From an uncultured Clostridia bacterium (GTDB taxonomy: Bacteria; Bacillota; Clostridia; Lachnospirales; Lachnospiraceae), in the NCBI GenBank assembly GCA_947643415.1, contig CANRWA010000022.1:1-57784 (forward strand): 57,784 nt of DNA, written 5' to 3'. The notes under the pieces were generated by a model, which was not told where the DNA came from, did not search any database, and saw only the letters and a list, made by a program, of their open reading frames with translations. Below, piece after piece: positions 15,203 to 23,050 of this stretch. The first letter of the stretch is position 1. Each line of letters starts with the position of its first letter. A program made the translations under genes and the position numbers.

Positions 15203-16504
15203 CTATTTCTTTTTCTTCTTTTTTGCAAGAACTTTTATTACACATTTTTTCGTAAGCTTTCCATAGCTGGCATATATGGTCACCTTTCCTTTTTTCTTCG
15301 CCTTGATCTTCCCTGTTTTAGTAACTGCAGCGACCTTCTTATTAGAACTTTTCCATTTCACCTTCCTGCCCTTCAGCCTTGCAGGGGAGAGTGTAGCCCG
15401 GAGTTGAAATTTCTTTCCCACCCTCAATGTCTTTTTCTTCCTGTTCAGCTTCAGGCTCCCTATGGAAGTGAGATACCCGGTTACTTCCTTTGATGAGACA
15501 GACTGGTACAGATTTACATAGGAGAACAGGACATAACCCTCACTGTTGCCGGCCCGGATCTGTGCCAACTGGCTGGAAATATTATTGTTCCTTTTGCGCC
15601 AGCCCGGATCCTCTTTCAAGCTCTGCCCCGCCTTATAGAGGGCAATGCCGATGTACATCGGCACATCATTTACATTGTAGCTTCTCCACTCTGCAAGACG
15701 TTCGCTGAACAGCGCAGTCTTTTTCCCTTCCATAATATACTCATCCGACCAGTAAATCTGGGGAATGATGTAATCAATATAGCCTTTCTGGGACATCCAT
15801 GTCTTGATATCTGCCCCGATATTCTCGCAATAATCAATGCCTCCTGCCGGACTGATACCAAACTTCAGGCGGCTGCTCTTTGCCTTAACTGTCTGGTACA
15901 CCCTCCGGACCATCTTGTTCACATGATTCATCCGGTCTGCTTTCTTTACTTTGTTATACTTTTTCTCATTGGTAGGATAAAAATAATCATCGAAATGGAT
16001 GCCGTCCACATTGTACTTATTGACGATCTCCTTTACCTGTGCCACGATCCGGTTCACTGTTGCCTCTGATGCCGGGTCCAGCACTTTCTTTTGCGTCACC
16101 CGGTAGGGATTCATCCACGCATGGAATTGAATACCATATTTATGTGAGTAATCGATCAGAATCTTTAAGGGATCATAAGGCAATGCTGCCCCACTCTTAC
16201 TGATCCTCTTACTCCATCCTGTCACAGAGGATGGGTAGATGGCATCATCATAGGATCTCACATGAAAATAAACCGTATTACATCCATTTGCCTTAATATT
16301 GGAAAATAAACGGTTCGCATTTGTCCTAAATTCATATTCGCTTTTGTCATTCAGCCCAAGATCTGCATATTCAAAGCAGGATACCCAGACTCCCTTCACG
16401 GAAAGGCTTCCTGCCTGTGCTGTTGTATGATCTGTATTCACGGCAGCCAGTGCCATGAATATCAATAGAGATAACATTAGTATACGTTTCCAATATGTCT
16501 TCAC
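15203..16504 (-). CDS. Secreted GHL10-family glycoside hydrolase-like protein with Big_2 domain
   Basis: 433 residues from a GTG start with GAGGTG four bases before it. A signal peptide ends near AQAGS. About residues 35-350 form a GHL10/DUF187 TIM-barrel, seen as KGVWVSCFEYADLG, GCNTVYFHVRSYDDAIYPS, QFHAWMNPYRV, VDGIHFDDYFYP and GYIDYIIPQIYW. Several acidic residues sit at strand ends as in YngK-like enzymes. About residues 355-425 are a Big_2 module ending in a lysine-rich tail, which may bind the wall. The substrate is probably a cell-wall or surface glycan. It precedes the PAP2 gene by 24 bases. Confidence 0.88.
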   Translation of the reverse strand: MKTYWKRILMLSLLIFMALAAVNTDHTTAQAGSLSVKGVWVSCFEYADLGLNDKSEYEFRTNANRLFSNIKANGCNTVYFHVRSYDDAIYPSSVTGWSKRISKSGAALPYDPLKILIDYSHKYGIQFHAWMNPYRVTQKKVLDPASEATVNRIVAQVKEIVNKYNVDGIHFDDYFYPTNEKKYNKVKKADRMNHVNKMVRRVYQTVKAKSSRLKFGISPAGGIDYCENIGADIKTWMSQKGYIDYIIPQIYWSDEYIMEGKKTALFSERLAEWRSYNVNDVPMYIGIALYKAGQSLKEDPGWRKRNNNISSQLAQIRAGNSEGYVLFSYVNLYQSVSSKEVTGYLTSIGSLKLNRKKKTLRVGKKFQLRATLSPARLKGRKVKWKSSNKKVAAVTKTGKIKAKKKGKVTIYASYGKLTKKCVIKVLAKKKKKK

Positions 16505-16547
16505 TTCGCACCTCGATTTCCAGATTTCACTCTCTATACTCTGTTTT

Positions 16548-16567
16548 GTCTGGCATCATTGCCAGAC
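16548..16567. repeat. Perfect inverted repeat directly after cysK
   Basis: GTCTGGCA and TGCCAGAC flank a four-base loop two bases after the cysK stop codon. No U-run follows on the minus strand, so it is either a weak terminator or an RNA-stabilising hairpin between cysK and the GHL10 gene. Confidence 0.55.
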
Positions 16568-16569
16568 TG

Positions 16570-17475
16570 CTACACAAAAAGCCCTGTACTGAAATACCGT
16601 TCCATACGGTCTGGCAGTACTGTGCCAATTATTTTGTCTGTACCATATTTCTCCGCCAGTTTCTTTGCCGCCCACACATTTGCCCCAGAGGAGATCCCAC
16701 ACAGGAATCCCGGCACTCTGGCAAGTTCTCTTGTGGCAGCTACTGCCTCTTCATCTGGTACTTCTATAATATCATCGATCATAGTCCGGTCCAGGACAGC
16801 CGGAACGAAACCATCACCAATCCCCTGTATGCTGTGAATGCCCGGTTTATGCCCGCGCAGCGCTGATACATCTTTCGGTTCCACCGCTGCCAGAATAAGT
16901 TCCGGATTCTTCTCTTTCAGATAACGTCCCATACCCTGCAGTGTTCCACCGCTTCCGAGGCCGGCGACAAAGATATCGATCTTCCCCTCCATCTGTTCAT
17001 AGAGTTCCACCGCCGTCGTTGTATAATGGATATCCGGATTATCCGGATTTTCAAACTGCTGCGGCAGAAAACAGTTTCCCTGCTGGCGCACGATCTCTTC
17101 TGCCTTTTCCACAGAACCGCCGATACTGAGTTCTTTCGGAGTGAGCACCAGCTCTGCCCCCAGCATTTTTATAATAGTCTTGCGTTCTTCACTCATATTC
17201 TCAGGCATCACGATAATAACACGGTATCCCTTCCTGACACCTACAAAAGCCAGACCAATCCCTGTGTTGCCAGAGGTTGGCTCTACGATGGTCATGCCTG
17301 GTTTTAATATCCCTTTTTTCTCTGCCTGCTCCACCATATTTTTCGCAACACGGTCTTTGATGCTTCCACCAGGATTCAGGAATTCCGCCTTCGCATAAAT
17401 GGAGTATCCTGTCATTTCTTTCAGGCTGACAAGGGGTGTGTTCCCAATGAGGTCAATTGCATTCTTATATAACAT
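16570..17475 (-). CDS. cysK: Cysteine synthase (O-acetylserine sulfhydrylase)
   Basis: 301 residues of the PLP-dependent beta-family. The PLP lysine is Lys40 in NPGGSIKDRVAKNM. The phosphate and substrate loops are EPTSGNTGIGLAFVG (about 65-79) and GLGSGGTLQGMGRYLKE (about 173-189). The C-terminal FLCGISSGANVWAA matches the typical CysK segment. It converts O-acetylserine and sulfide to cysteine in the cytoplasm. The gene follows the PH-domain gene by 15 bases and is probably driven by the promoter at 17887-17915. CysK rather than CysM or cystathionine beta-synthase is the best reading, because no extra regulatory domain is present. Confidence 0.95.
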   Translation of the reverse strand: MLYKNAIDLIGNTPLVSLKEMTGYSIYAKAEFLNPGGSIKDRVAKNMVEQAEKKGILKPGMTIVEPTSGNTGIGLAFVGVRKGYRVIIVMPENMSEERKTIIKMLGAELVLTPKELSIGGSVEKAEEIVRQQGNCFLPQQFENPDNPDIHYTTTAVELYEQMEGKIDIFVAGLGSGGTLQGMGRYLKEKNPELILAAVEPKDVSALRGHKPGIHSIQGIGDGFVPAVLDRTMIDDIIEVPDEEAVAATRELARVPGFLCGISSGANVWAAKKLAEKYGTDKIIGTVLPDRMERYFSTGLFV

Positions 17476-17490
17476 AATATTCTGTTCCTT

Positions 17491-17859
17491 CTATTCTTCG
17501 GATTCTTCTTCATCATATGACATGAATTCACGGTTTGTGACATGCTTTATGTCTCTCTGTTTCTCCACCTGTTCAGACAGAAGTTCCTTTACCTCTTTAG
17601 AATTCTTCACACTCAGTATATCAAATTCATTCATGCTCTTATCCGCAGAATAGCAGTGTATCGTCCCTACGCCAAAGATCCTCTGTCCCAGGGAACGGTT
17701 TAATGTCAGATCCAAAATCCGGTACAGACGGACTTCATCTTCACTTTTGTTCAAAAAACCTTTCTCAATAAAGAGACGGTCCTCTGTCAGACGGTATTTT
17801 GTAAATGATAATGGTAACCCAAATAGTGTTCTCTTTCTGTCGCTCCATATGTAATCCAT
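17491..17859 (-). CDS. Bacterial PH-domain protein (YdbT/bPH_2 type)
   Basis: 122 residues beginning MDYIWSDRKRTLFGLPLSFT. The stretch YRLTEDRLFIEKGFLNKSED followed by EVRLYRILDLTLNRSLGQRI and FGVGTIHCYSADKS is the typical bPH_2 pattern, in which strands are followed by a return helix. An acidic tail (DEEESEE) closes the protein. No membrane span is seen, unlike YdbS/YdbT proteins. The function of stand-alone bacterial PH domains is unclear. It is the first gene of a two-gene unit with cysK. Confidence 0.8.
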   Translation of the reverse strand: MDYIWSDRKRTLFGLPLSFTKYRLTEDRLFIEKGFLNKSEDEVRLYRILDLTLNRSLGQRIFGVGTIHCYSADKSMNEFDILSVKNSKEVKELLSEQVEKQRDIKHVTNREFMSYDEEESEE

Positions 17860-17886
17860 GTTTTTCCTCCATTCATATATGGCATT

Positions 17887-17915
17887 AGTATAACATAATA
17901 AAAATACAAAGTCTA
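17887..17915 (-). promoter_or_regulatory. Sigma-A-type promoter before the PH-domain/cysK unit
   Basis: The minus strand reads -35 TAGACT (17910-17915), 17 bases, then -10 TATACT (17887-17892), about 28 bases before the start codon at 17859. Confidence 0.7.
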
Positions 17916-17922
17916 TCTGTTT

Positions 17923-18750
17923 TCAATCAGGTGAAAGTGAATAATAACGGCGGTACACATCTTCCCTTACATTAGCCAGAGAAGGAATCTGGTTCCGCAC
18001 TTCCTTTATCCGCTCTGTATCAACCACAGCATAGAGAATCTCTTCCTCTGTCCCAGCTCTGGCAATCACCCGTCCCCATGGATCTATCACCATGGAATGT
18101 CCATGGGATGCAAAAGCACCCCTTTTCCCACACTGCCCTGCTGCTGCCACATAGCATGTATTCTCGATGGCCCGCGCCCGAAGAAGGGCCTCCCAGTGTG
18201 CCTTTCCTGTATTTTCTGTGAAATTAGCAGAAAGGACCATCAGTCCGGCCCCCTGCTTTGCCATGATCCGAAACAATTCCGGAAACCGCAGATCATAGCA
18301 TACTGCCAGCCCGATCCTGCCAAACTCTGTGTCACATACCACGATGTCATTCCCTGGTGATACCTCTTCGGATTCCATGTATCCCGGACCATCTGTGATC
18401 TCGACATCAAACATATGGAGTTTACGGTAACAGCTCACCATTTTCCCTTCCGGAGAAAACAGGATACTAGTATTGTATGGCTTCCCTCCCTCCCTTTTCT
18501 CTGTGAGTGTCCCACAATGCACATAAAGTCCATACCGTTCTGCGCAGGAAGCATAGAAATCCGTTATCTCTCCCGGCACAGGGGATGCATGATTATCATA
18601 ATCCATTCCAAGATATTCCGCATGTTCCGGAAAGATGATAAGATCCGCACCATTCCCAGCCGCCTTTTTCATGTATCTCTCCATCTTTAGCTGGTTTTCT
18701 TCTGTATCTTCTCCAGAATCCATCTGCGCTACTGCTACCTTATACTTCAT
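17923..18750 (-). CDS. Carbon-nitrogen hydrolase (nitrilase superfamily, omega-amidase-like)
   Basis: 275 residues with the nitrilase catalytic triad in place: Glu42 (FPEHAEYLG), Lys110 (YRKLHMFD) and Cys151 (GLAVCYDLRFPELF). The length and the YRKLHMFDVEITDGPGYMES region resemble NIT2/omega-amidase and YafV-like enzymes that hydrolyse amide bonds of 2-oxoacid amides, but the exact substrate is not fixed by sequence. The ATG is three bases after the stop of the ABC exporter gene, so the three genes form one operon. Its link with an exporter is not explained. Confidence 0.9.
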   Translation of the reverse strand: MKYKVAVAQMDSGEDTEENQLKMERYMKKAAGNGADLIIFPEHAEYLGMDYDNHASPVPGEITDFYASCAERYGLYVHCGTLTEKREGGKPYNTSILFSPEGKMVSCYRKLHMFDVEITDGPGYMESEEVSPGNDIVVCDTEFGRIGLAVCYDLRFPELFRIMAKQGAGLMVLSANFTENTGKAHWEALLRARAIENTCYVAAAGQCGKRGAFASHGHSMVIDPWGRVIARAGTEEEILYAVVDTERIKEVRNQIPSLANVREDVYRRYYSLSPD

Positions 18751-18753
18751 TGA

Positions 18754-20487
18754 TTACCTCCATTGCGCCTCAAAGAGATTTTTATAGAATCCCCCCTTCG
18801 CCAGCAATTCCGCATGGCTGCCCTGCTCAATAACCCTTCCATCTTTCATCACAAGGATCACATCCGCCTCCTGGATAGTGGACAGGCGGTGCGCCACGAT
18901 GAAGCTGGTACGCCCTTCCATCATCTGGCTAAATGCCTGCTGAATCCTCATCTCTGTACGTGTATCTATGGAAGAGGTCGCCTCATCCAGTATGAGAATC
19001 GGCGGCAGGCACAGCATAACCCTGGCAATGCACAGAAGCTGCTTCTGCCCTGCTGAAAGGCTTCCTCCATCCTCACCGATAATTGTATCATATCCTTGTG
19101 GCATCCGTTTGACAAAACTATGAGCATGGCTTGCTTTCGCCGCTCGGATGATCTCCTCCTCTGTGGCACCCGGCCGTCCCATAGCGATATTTTCCCGGAT
19201 GGTGCCACGTTTCAGCCATGTCTCCTGGAGTACCATTCCATAATTATCCCGCAGGCTCTCTCTTGTAATCATCTGTATATCCTTTCCGGATACCCGGATA
19301 CAGCCCCGGTTTACATCATAGAAACGCATCAGCAGATTGATCAGTGTCGTCTTCCCACATCCCGTAGGACCCACGATGGCGACACGCTGTCCTCTCTCCA
19401 CATGTAGATTAAAATTCTCAATGAGCTTCTGATCTGGTTCGTAAGAAAAACAGACATCCTCGATATCCACCCTGCCATCAGAATGTTCCAGTACCTCCAC
19501 ATCTTCCGGCTCCTCTGGTTCGGTCTCCTGGGCGATGAGTTCCAATACACGCCCGGCACAGGCAATGGCATTCTGCAGTTCCGTCACCACGCCAGATATC
19601 TCATTAAATGGTTTCGTGTACTGGTTGGCATAGCTGAGAAAGGCAGACAGCTGCCCTACAGAGATCCCTCCCCGTACGGCATAGACCGCACCAAAGATCC
19701 CTACAGCGGCATAGACGAGGCTGTTGACAAATCGTGTGGCAGGATTTGTGACAGAAGAGAAAAATGTCCCCTTCAGGGAGCAGTCCCGCAGCCGTTCATT
19801 GATCTCATCGAACTGTTCCATCGCCTCTTCTTCATGCCCAAATGCCTGAACCACTTTCTGGTTTCCTACCATTTCCTCAATAAGGGCAGTCTGCTCTCCC
19901 CTTGTCTCAGACTGCAGCCGGAACATCTGATATGTCCTCTTTGCTATAAAACTTGCCACAAACAGCGATACCGGGGTGATCACTACCACAACGACAGTAA
20001 TGGGTACACTGACACTGAGCATAAACCCCAATGTCCCCAGTATGGTGATAACCCCTGTAAAGAGCTGGGTAAATCCCATCAGAAGCCCATCTGCAAACTG
20101 ATCCGCATCAGCTATGACACGGCTCACCACCTCACCATAGGAATGACTGTCGATATAACTGAGAGGCAGGTGCTGAATGCGCAGGAAAGCATCTTTCCTT
20201 ATATCCCTCACCACCCCATATGTGATCTTATTGTTGCATACGTTCATGATCCATTGCGTCACCATAGTCAGGGCGGTCGCAGCAGCGATCCTCTTACAGA
20301 TTCCAAAGACCGCATCAAAATCTACAGCACCCCTACCAATAATATGATCGATGGCATCTCCCGTGAGGATCGGTATATACAAAGTAAACGCCACCGTCAC
20401 CACGGCCAGCAGCAGTGACAGGATGAGATAAGCCCAGTAACGGCGGATATATTGCAGCACCTTGTGGATCGTCTCTTTCTGTGTCAT
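18754..20487 (-). CDS. ABC exporter half-transporter (canonical ATPase site)
   Basis: 577 residues: six membrane spans (about 18-310) followed by an ATPase domain. Walker A is GPTGCGKTTLINLL (about 372-385), the signature is LSAGQKQLLCIAR, and Walker B is ILILDEATSSID with the catalytic glutamate present. A switch histidine follows in FIVAHRLSTI. Its ATG directly follows the stop of the upstream half-transporter. Together they make a heterodimeric type IV exporter of the multidrug or lipid class (as in LmrCD/BmrCD-like pairs). Substrate unknown. Confidence 0.92.
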   Translation of the reverse strand: MTQKETIHKVLQYIRRYWAYLILSLLLAVVTVAFTLYIPILTGDAIDHIIGRGAVDFDAVFGICKRIAAATALTMVTQWIMNVCNNKITYGVVRDIRKDAFLRIQHLPLSYIDSHSYGEVVSRVIADADQFADGLLMGFTQLFTGVITILGTLGFMLSVSVPITVVVVVITPVSLFVASFIAKRTYQMFRLQSETRGEQTALIEEMVGNQKVVQAFGHEEEAMEQFDEINERLRDCSLKGTFFSSVTNPATRFVNSLVYAAVGIFGAVYAVRGGISVGQLSAFLSYANQYTKPFNEISGVVTELQNAIACAGRVLELIAQETEPEEPEDVEVLEHSDGRVDIEDVCFSYEPDQKLIENFNLHVERGQRVAIVGPTGCGKTTLINLLMRFYDVNRGCIRVSGKDIQMITRESLRDNYGMVLQETWLKRGTIRENIAMGRPGATEEEIIRAAKASHAHSFVKRMPQGYDTIIGEDGGSLSAGQKQLLCIARVMLCLPPILILDEATSSIDTRTEMRIQQAFSQMMEGRTSFIVAHRLSTIQEADVILVMKDGRVIEQGSHAELLAKGGFYKNLFEAQWR

Positions 20488-22260
20488 CTAGTGTGCCCCC
20501 TTTCCGTACTGGCTTTCATAGATCTCCCTGTACACCCCGCATGTACTGATAAGCTCTTCATGGCTGCCAAGCCCTGCGACCTCACCGTCATCCAGCACTA
20601 TGATCCGGTCTGCATTCCGTACGGATGCCGCCCGCTGGGATACGATAAATAAGGTCATATCTGTCAGTTCCTCCCGGATCGCCTTCCTGAGCGCCGCATC
20701 TGTAGCATAATCGAGAGCCGATGCACTGTCATCCAATATCAATATCTCTGGATGGCGTACCAGCGCCCTGGCAATGGCAAGCCGCTGTCTCTGCCCCCCT
20801 GAGAAGTTACGCCCCTCCTGCTCCACTGGTTCATCCAGTCCTGCCTTCTTTTTCTTCACGACCTCTTCCGCCTGGGCGACACGGAGTGCCTGCCACAGCT
20901 CTTCCTCCGTCGCCTCCGGCCTGCCCCAGAGAAGGTTGGAGCGTATCGTCCCCTGGAACAGAACGGATTTCTGCATCACGATCCCCACTTTCGCCCGGAG
21001 ATCTTTCAGAGAATAGTCTTTTGCCTGGGTCCCGTCAATCCACAGATGTCCGCCGGTAATATCATAAAAGCGCGGAATCAGGTGTACCAGTGAAGTCTTA
21101 CCGGAACCAGTACCGCCTATAATGCCGATTGTCTCCCCCCTGTTTACCGAGAAATTGATATCTGCCAATGAATTGTCAGAAGCGCCCGGATAGACCAGGT
21201 CCACATGGTCAAACACCACCGCTCCCTCACTCGAAAGCCCCTCTGTCCCTGTTGCCGACAAACCTGTCTCCGCCTGTTTTTCCTCCGCTTCCTTCCCATC
21301 AACAGATTCTGCCAGTCCCGGTTTCCTGTCAAAGACCTCCTGTATCCGGTTACCGCATGCCACTGCTTTGTTCACAGTGACGATCAGGTTTGCCAGCTTC
21401 ACCAATTCCACCAGTATCTGGGACATATAGTTCACAAGCGCCACTACCTCTCCCTGTGTCAGTATTCCATTATCCACATGAATCGCCCCGATCCAGATCA
21501 GGGTAATGACAGCTCCATTGATGATAACATAAGTGACAGGATTCATCAGTGCCGCGATCCGCCCCACCACCATCTGAACATGGTTCAGGGCATCATTTTC
21601 TCCAGTAAATTGCTCTGTTTCCTCCCTCTGCTTGTTGAAAGCACGGAGCACCCTTGCCCCTGTGAGATTTTCCCTGGTCCTTCCAAGGATCTGATCCAAT
21701 GCTGACTGTACTTTTTTGTACTGCGGGATGCTTACCAGCATAACCCCGAATACAACAACACATAACAAGGGGATCGCCACCACAAATACCAGGGCTGCCT
21801 TCACATCAATCGTAAATGCCATGATCATGGCCCCCACAACGATAAAGGGTGACCGCATAAACAGCCGGAGCACAAGATTGACACCGCTCTGTACCTGATT
21901 GGCATCACTTGTCATACGGGTGATCAGGGTAGAAGTCCCCACCTGGTCCATATCCCCAAAGGATAATTTCTGGATGTGGCGGAACAGCTCCTGCTTCATC
22001 CTGGCAGAAAAATTAACCGCTGCCTTTGCGGCGAAATATTGTGCTGTCAGCGATGCCGTCAGTCCAATGACAGCAAGCAGTACCAGAACTGCCCCCATTC
22101 CGGCTATCGTTCCGTAATCCCTGTCTGCTATCCCCACATCAATGATCCTCGCCATAACAAGAGGAACGAATAATTCAAAAGAAGCCTCCAGCAGCTTGAA
22201 AAGCGGTGCCAGGATACTCTCCTTCCGGTAGTCTTTTAAGAAACGCAATAACTCTCTCAT
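20488..22260 (-). CDS. ABC exporter half-transporter (degenerate ATPase site)
   Basis: 590 residues with six membrane spans (about 15-310) and an ATPase domain. Walker A is GGTGSGKTSLVHLI (about 383-396), the signature is FSGGQRQRLAIARAL, and Walker B is ILILDDSASALD, where the usual glutamate is aspartate. The H-switch is replaced: the segment is LFIVSQRAASVR. Such changes mark the non-hydrolysing site of heterodimeric exporters, so it should pair with the next gene's product. A linker of about 30 residues rich in Glu, Gly and Ser (EEKQAETGLSATGTEGLSS) precedes the ATPase domain. The ribosome site is GGAATGGAG. Confidence 0.92.
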   Translation of the reverse strand: MRELLRFLKDYRKESILAPLFKLLEASFELFVPLVMARIIDVGIADRDYGTIAGMGAVLVLLAVIGLTASLTAQYFAAKAAVNFSARMKQELFRHIQKLSFGDMDQVGTSTLITRMTSDANQVQSGVNLVLRLFMRSPFIVVGAMIMAFTIDVKAALVFVVAIPLLCVVVFGVMLVSIPQYKKVQSALDQILGRTRENLTGARVLRAFNKQREETEQFTGENDALNHVQMVVGRIAALMNPVTYVIINGAVITLIWIGAIHVDNGILTQGEVVALVNYMSQILVELVKLANLIVTVNKAVACGNRIQEVFDRKPGLAESVDGKEAEEKQAETGLSATGTEGLSSEGAVVFDHVDLVYPGASDNSLADINFSVNRGETIGIIGGTGSGKTSLVHLIPRFYDITGGHLWIDGTQAKDYSLKDLRAKVGIVMQKSVLFQGTIRSNLLWGRPEATEEELWQALRVAQAEEVVKKKKAGLDEPVEQEGRNFSGGQRQRLAIARALVRHPEILILDDSASALDYATDAALRKAIREELTDMTLFIVSQRAASVRNADRIIVLDDGEVAGLGSHEELISTCGVYREIYESQYGKGAH

Positions 22261-22292
22261 ATTATCTCCATTCCGAATTTATTCACGCGAAG

Positions 22293-22344
22293 GCAAAGTG
22301 AGAATGGTGCAAATTTATCTGCACCATCTCCACTCTGGCTTTGC
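22293..22344. repeat. Imperfect inverted repeat upstream of the ABC exporter operon
   Basis: Arms GGCAAAGTGAGAATGGTGCA and TGCACCATCTCC followed by ACTCTGGCTTTGC face each other over an AT-rich loop. It lies between the tetR terminator and the first ABC gene, in the 5' leader of the exporter. It may be an operator or an RNA structure controlling the exporter. Confidence 0.6.
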
Positions 22345-22350
22345 GCAAAG

Positions 22351-22376
22351 AAACCCAGATCTTCCGACCTGGGTTT
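22351..22376 (-). terminator. Intrinsic terminator of the MMPL/YhgE-like/tetR operon
   Basis: On the minus strand AAACCCAG pairs with CTGGGTTT over a ten-base loop and is followed by CTTT. It begins 20 bases after the tetR stop codon. Confidence 0.65.
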
Positions 22377-22395
22377 TCATTCAAATTCATTTGTA

Positions 22396-23022
22396 TCATC
22401 CTAATGCAGCTATCTCCTGTCTGTGAATGATATCCCTTATGACATTATACAACTCCGGTTTCAGTTCTGCAAGTGTTACTGGTTCCTGCTCCAGAATCAC
22501 ATTGTGGCAGGTAGAATTGATCAGTTCTACAATCATATACAACATCAACTCCGGATTCCGGAACCGGCGTCCGGACTTCTCCAGCATAATCTCATAACCG
22601 TCATAAAAGCTATATCCATTTTCTTCATCACTTGCCATCAGAAAATTGTGAAAGACACCCCAACTAAGGTTTTTAGAAATAAATCTCAGCAGCCGCTTAT
22701 CTTCATTCAGGTCATTGATCATGGAATCTGCAATGAAGATAATCGCATCCTCCAAAGAGGTGGCTTCAGAATCCGCCATTCCGGTCCTCTTCATCTCCTG
22801 CGCCGCATGAAAAAACAGTTGTGTTGCCTTTGAAGTGATCAATTTGTCCCGGATATCAAATTTATCTTTGAAATACAGGTAAAATGTTCCCTTCGCCATA
22901 TTCGCCTTTTTGACAATATCCGAAATAGAAGTATCGTTGATGCCCTGGGAGGTGAAAAGTGAAAAGGCAGCGCCCAGTAAAGAATCTCTTTTTTGTTTCT
23001 TTTTATCATCTATTTTTCCCAC
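22396..23022 (-). CDS. TetR-family repressor
   Basis: The GTG at 23022 has GGAGGTG six bases before it and lies 29 bases after the previous stop, giving 208 residues. The N-terminal helix-turn-helix is typical: SLFTSQGINDTSISDIVKKA, then NMAKGTFYLYFKDK (about 18-51). The C-terminal ligand domain is not assignable. It is the last gene of the MMPL transporter operon. Two TGACC-N3-GGTCA palindromes sit on the operon promoter at 27201-27260 and are the likely operators, making this an autoregulated efflux or export unit. The longer in-frame N-terminus is rejected because it lacks a ribosome site. Confidence 0.9.
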   Translation of the reverse strand: MGKIDDKKKQKRDSLLGAAFSLFTSQGINDTSISDIVKKANMAKGTFYLYFKDKFDIRDKLITSKATQLFFHAAQEMKRTGMADSEATSLEDAIIFIADSMINDLNEDKRLLRFISKNLSWGVFHNFLMASDEENGYSFYDGYEIMLEKSGRRFRNPELMLYMIVELINSTCHNVILEQEPVTLAELKPELYNVIRDIIHRQEIAALG

Positions 23023-23050
23023 ATTGCCACCTCCGTTATGCACCCCTGCA

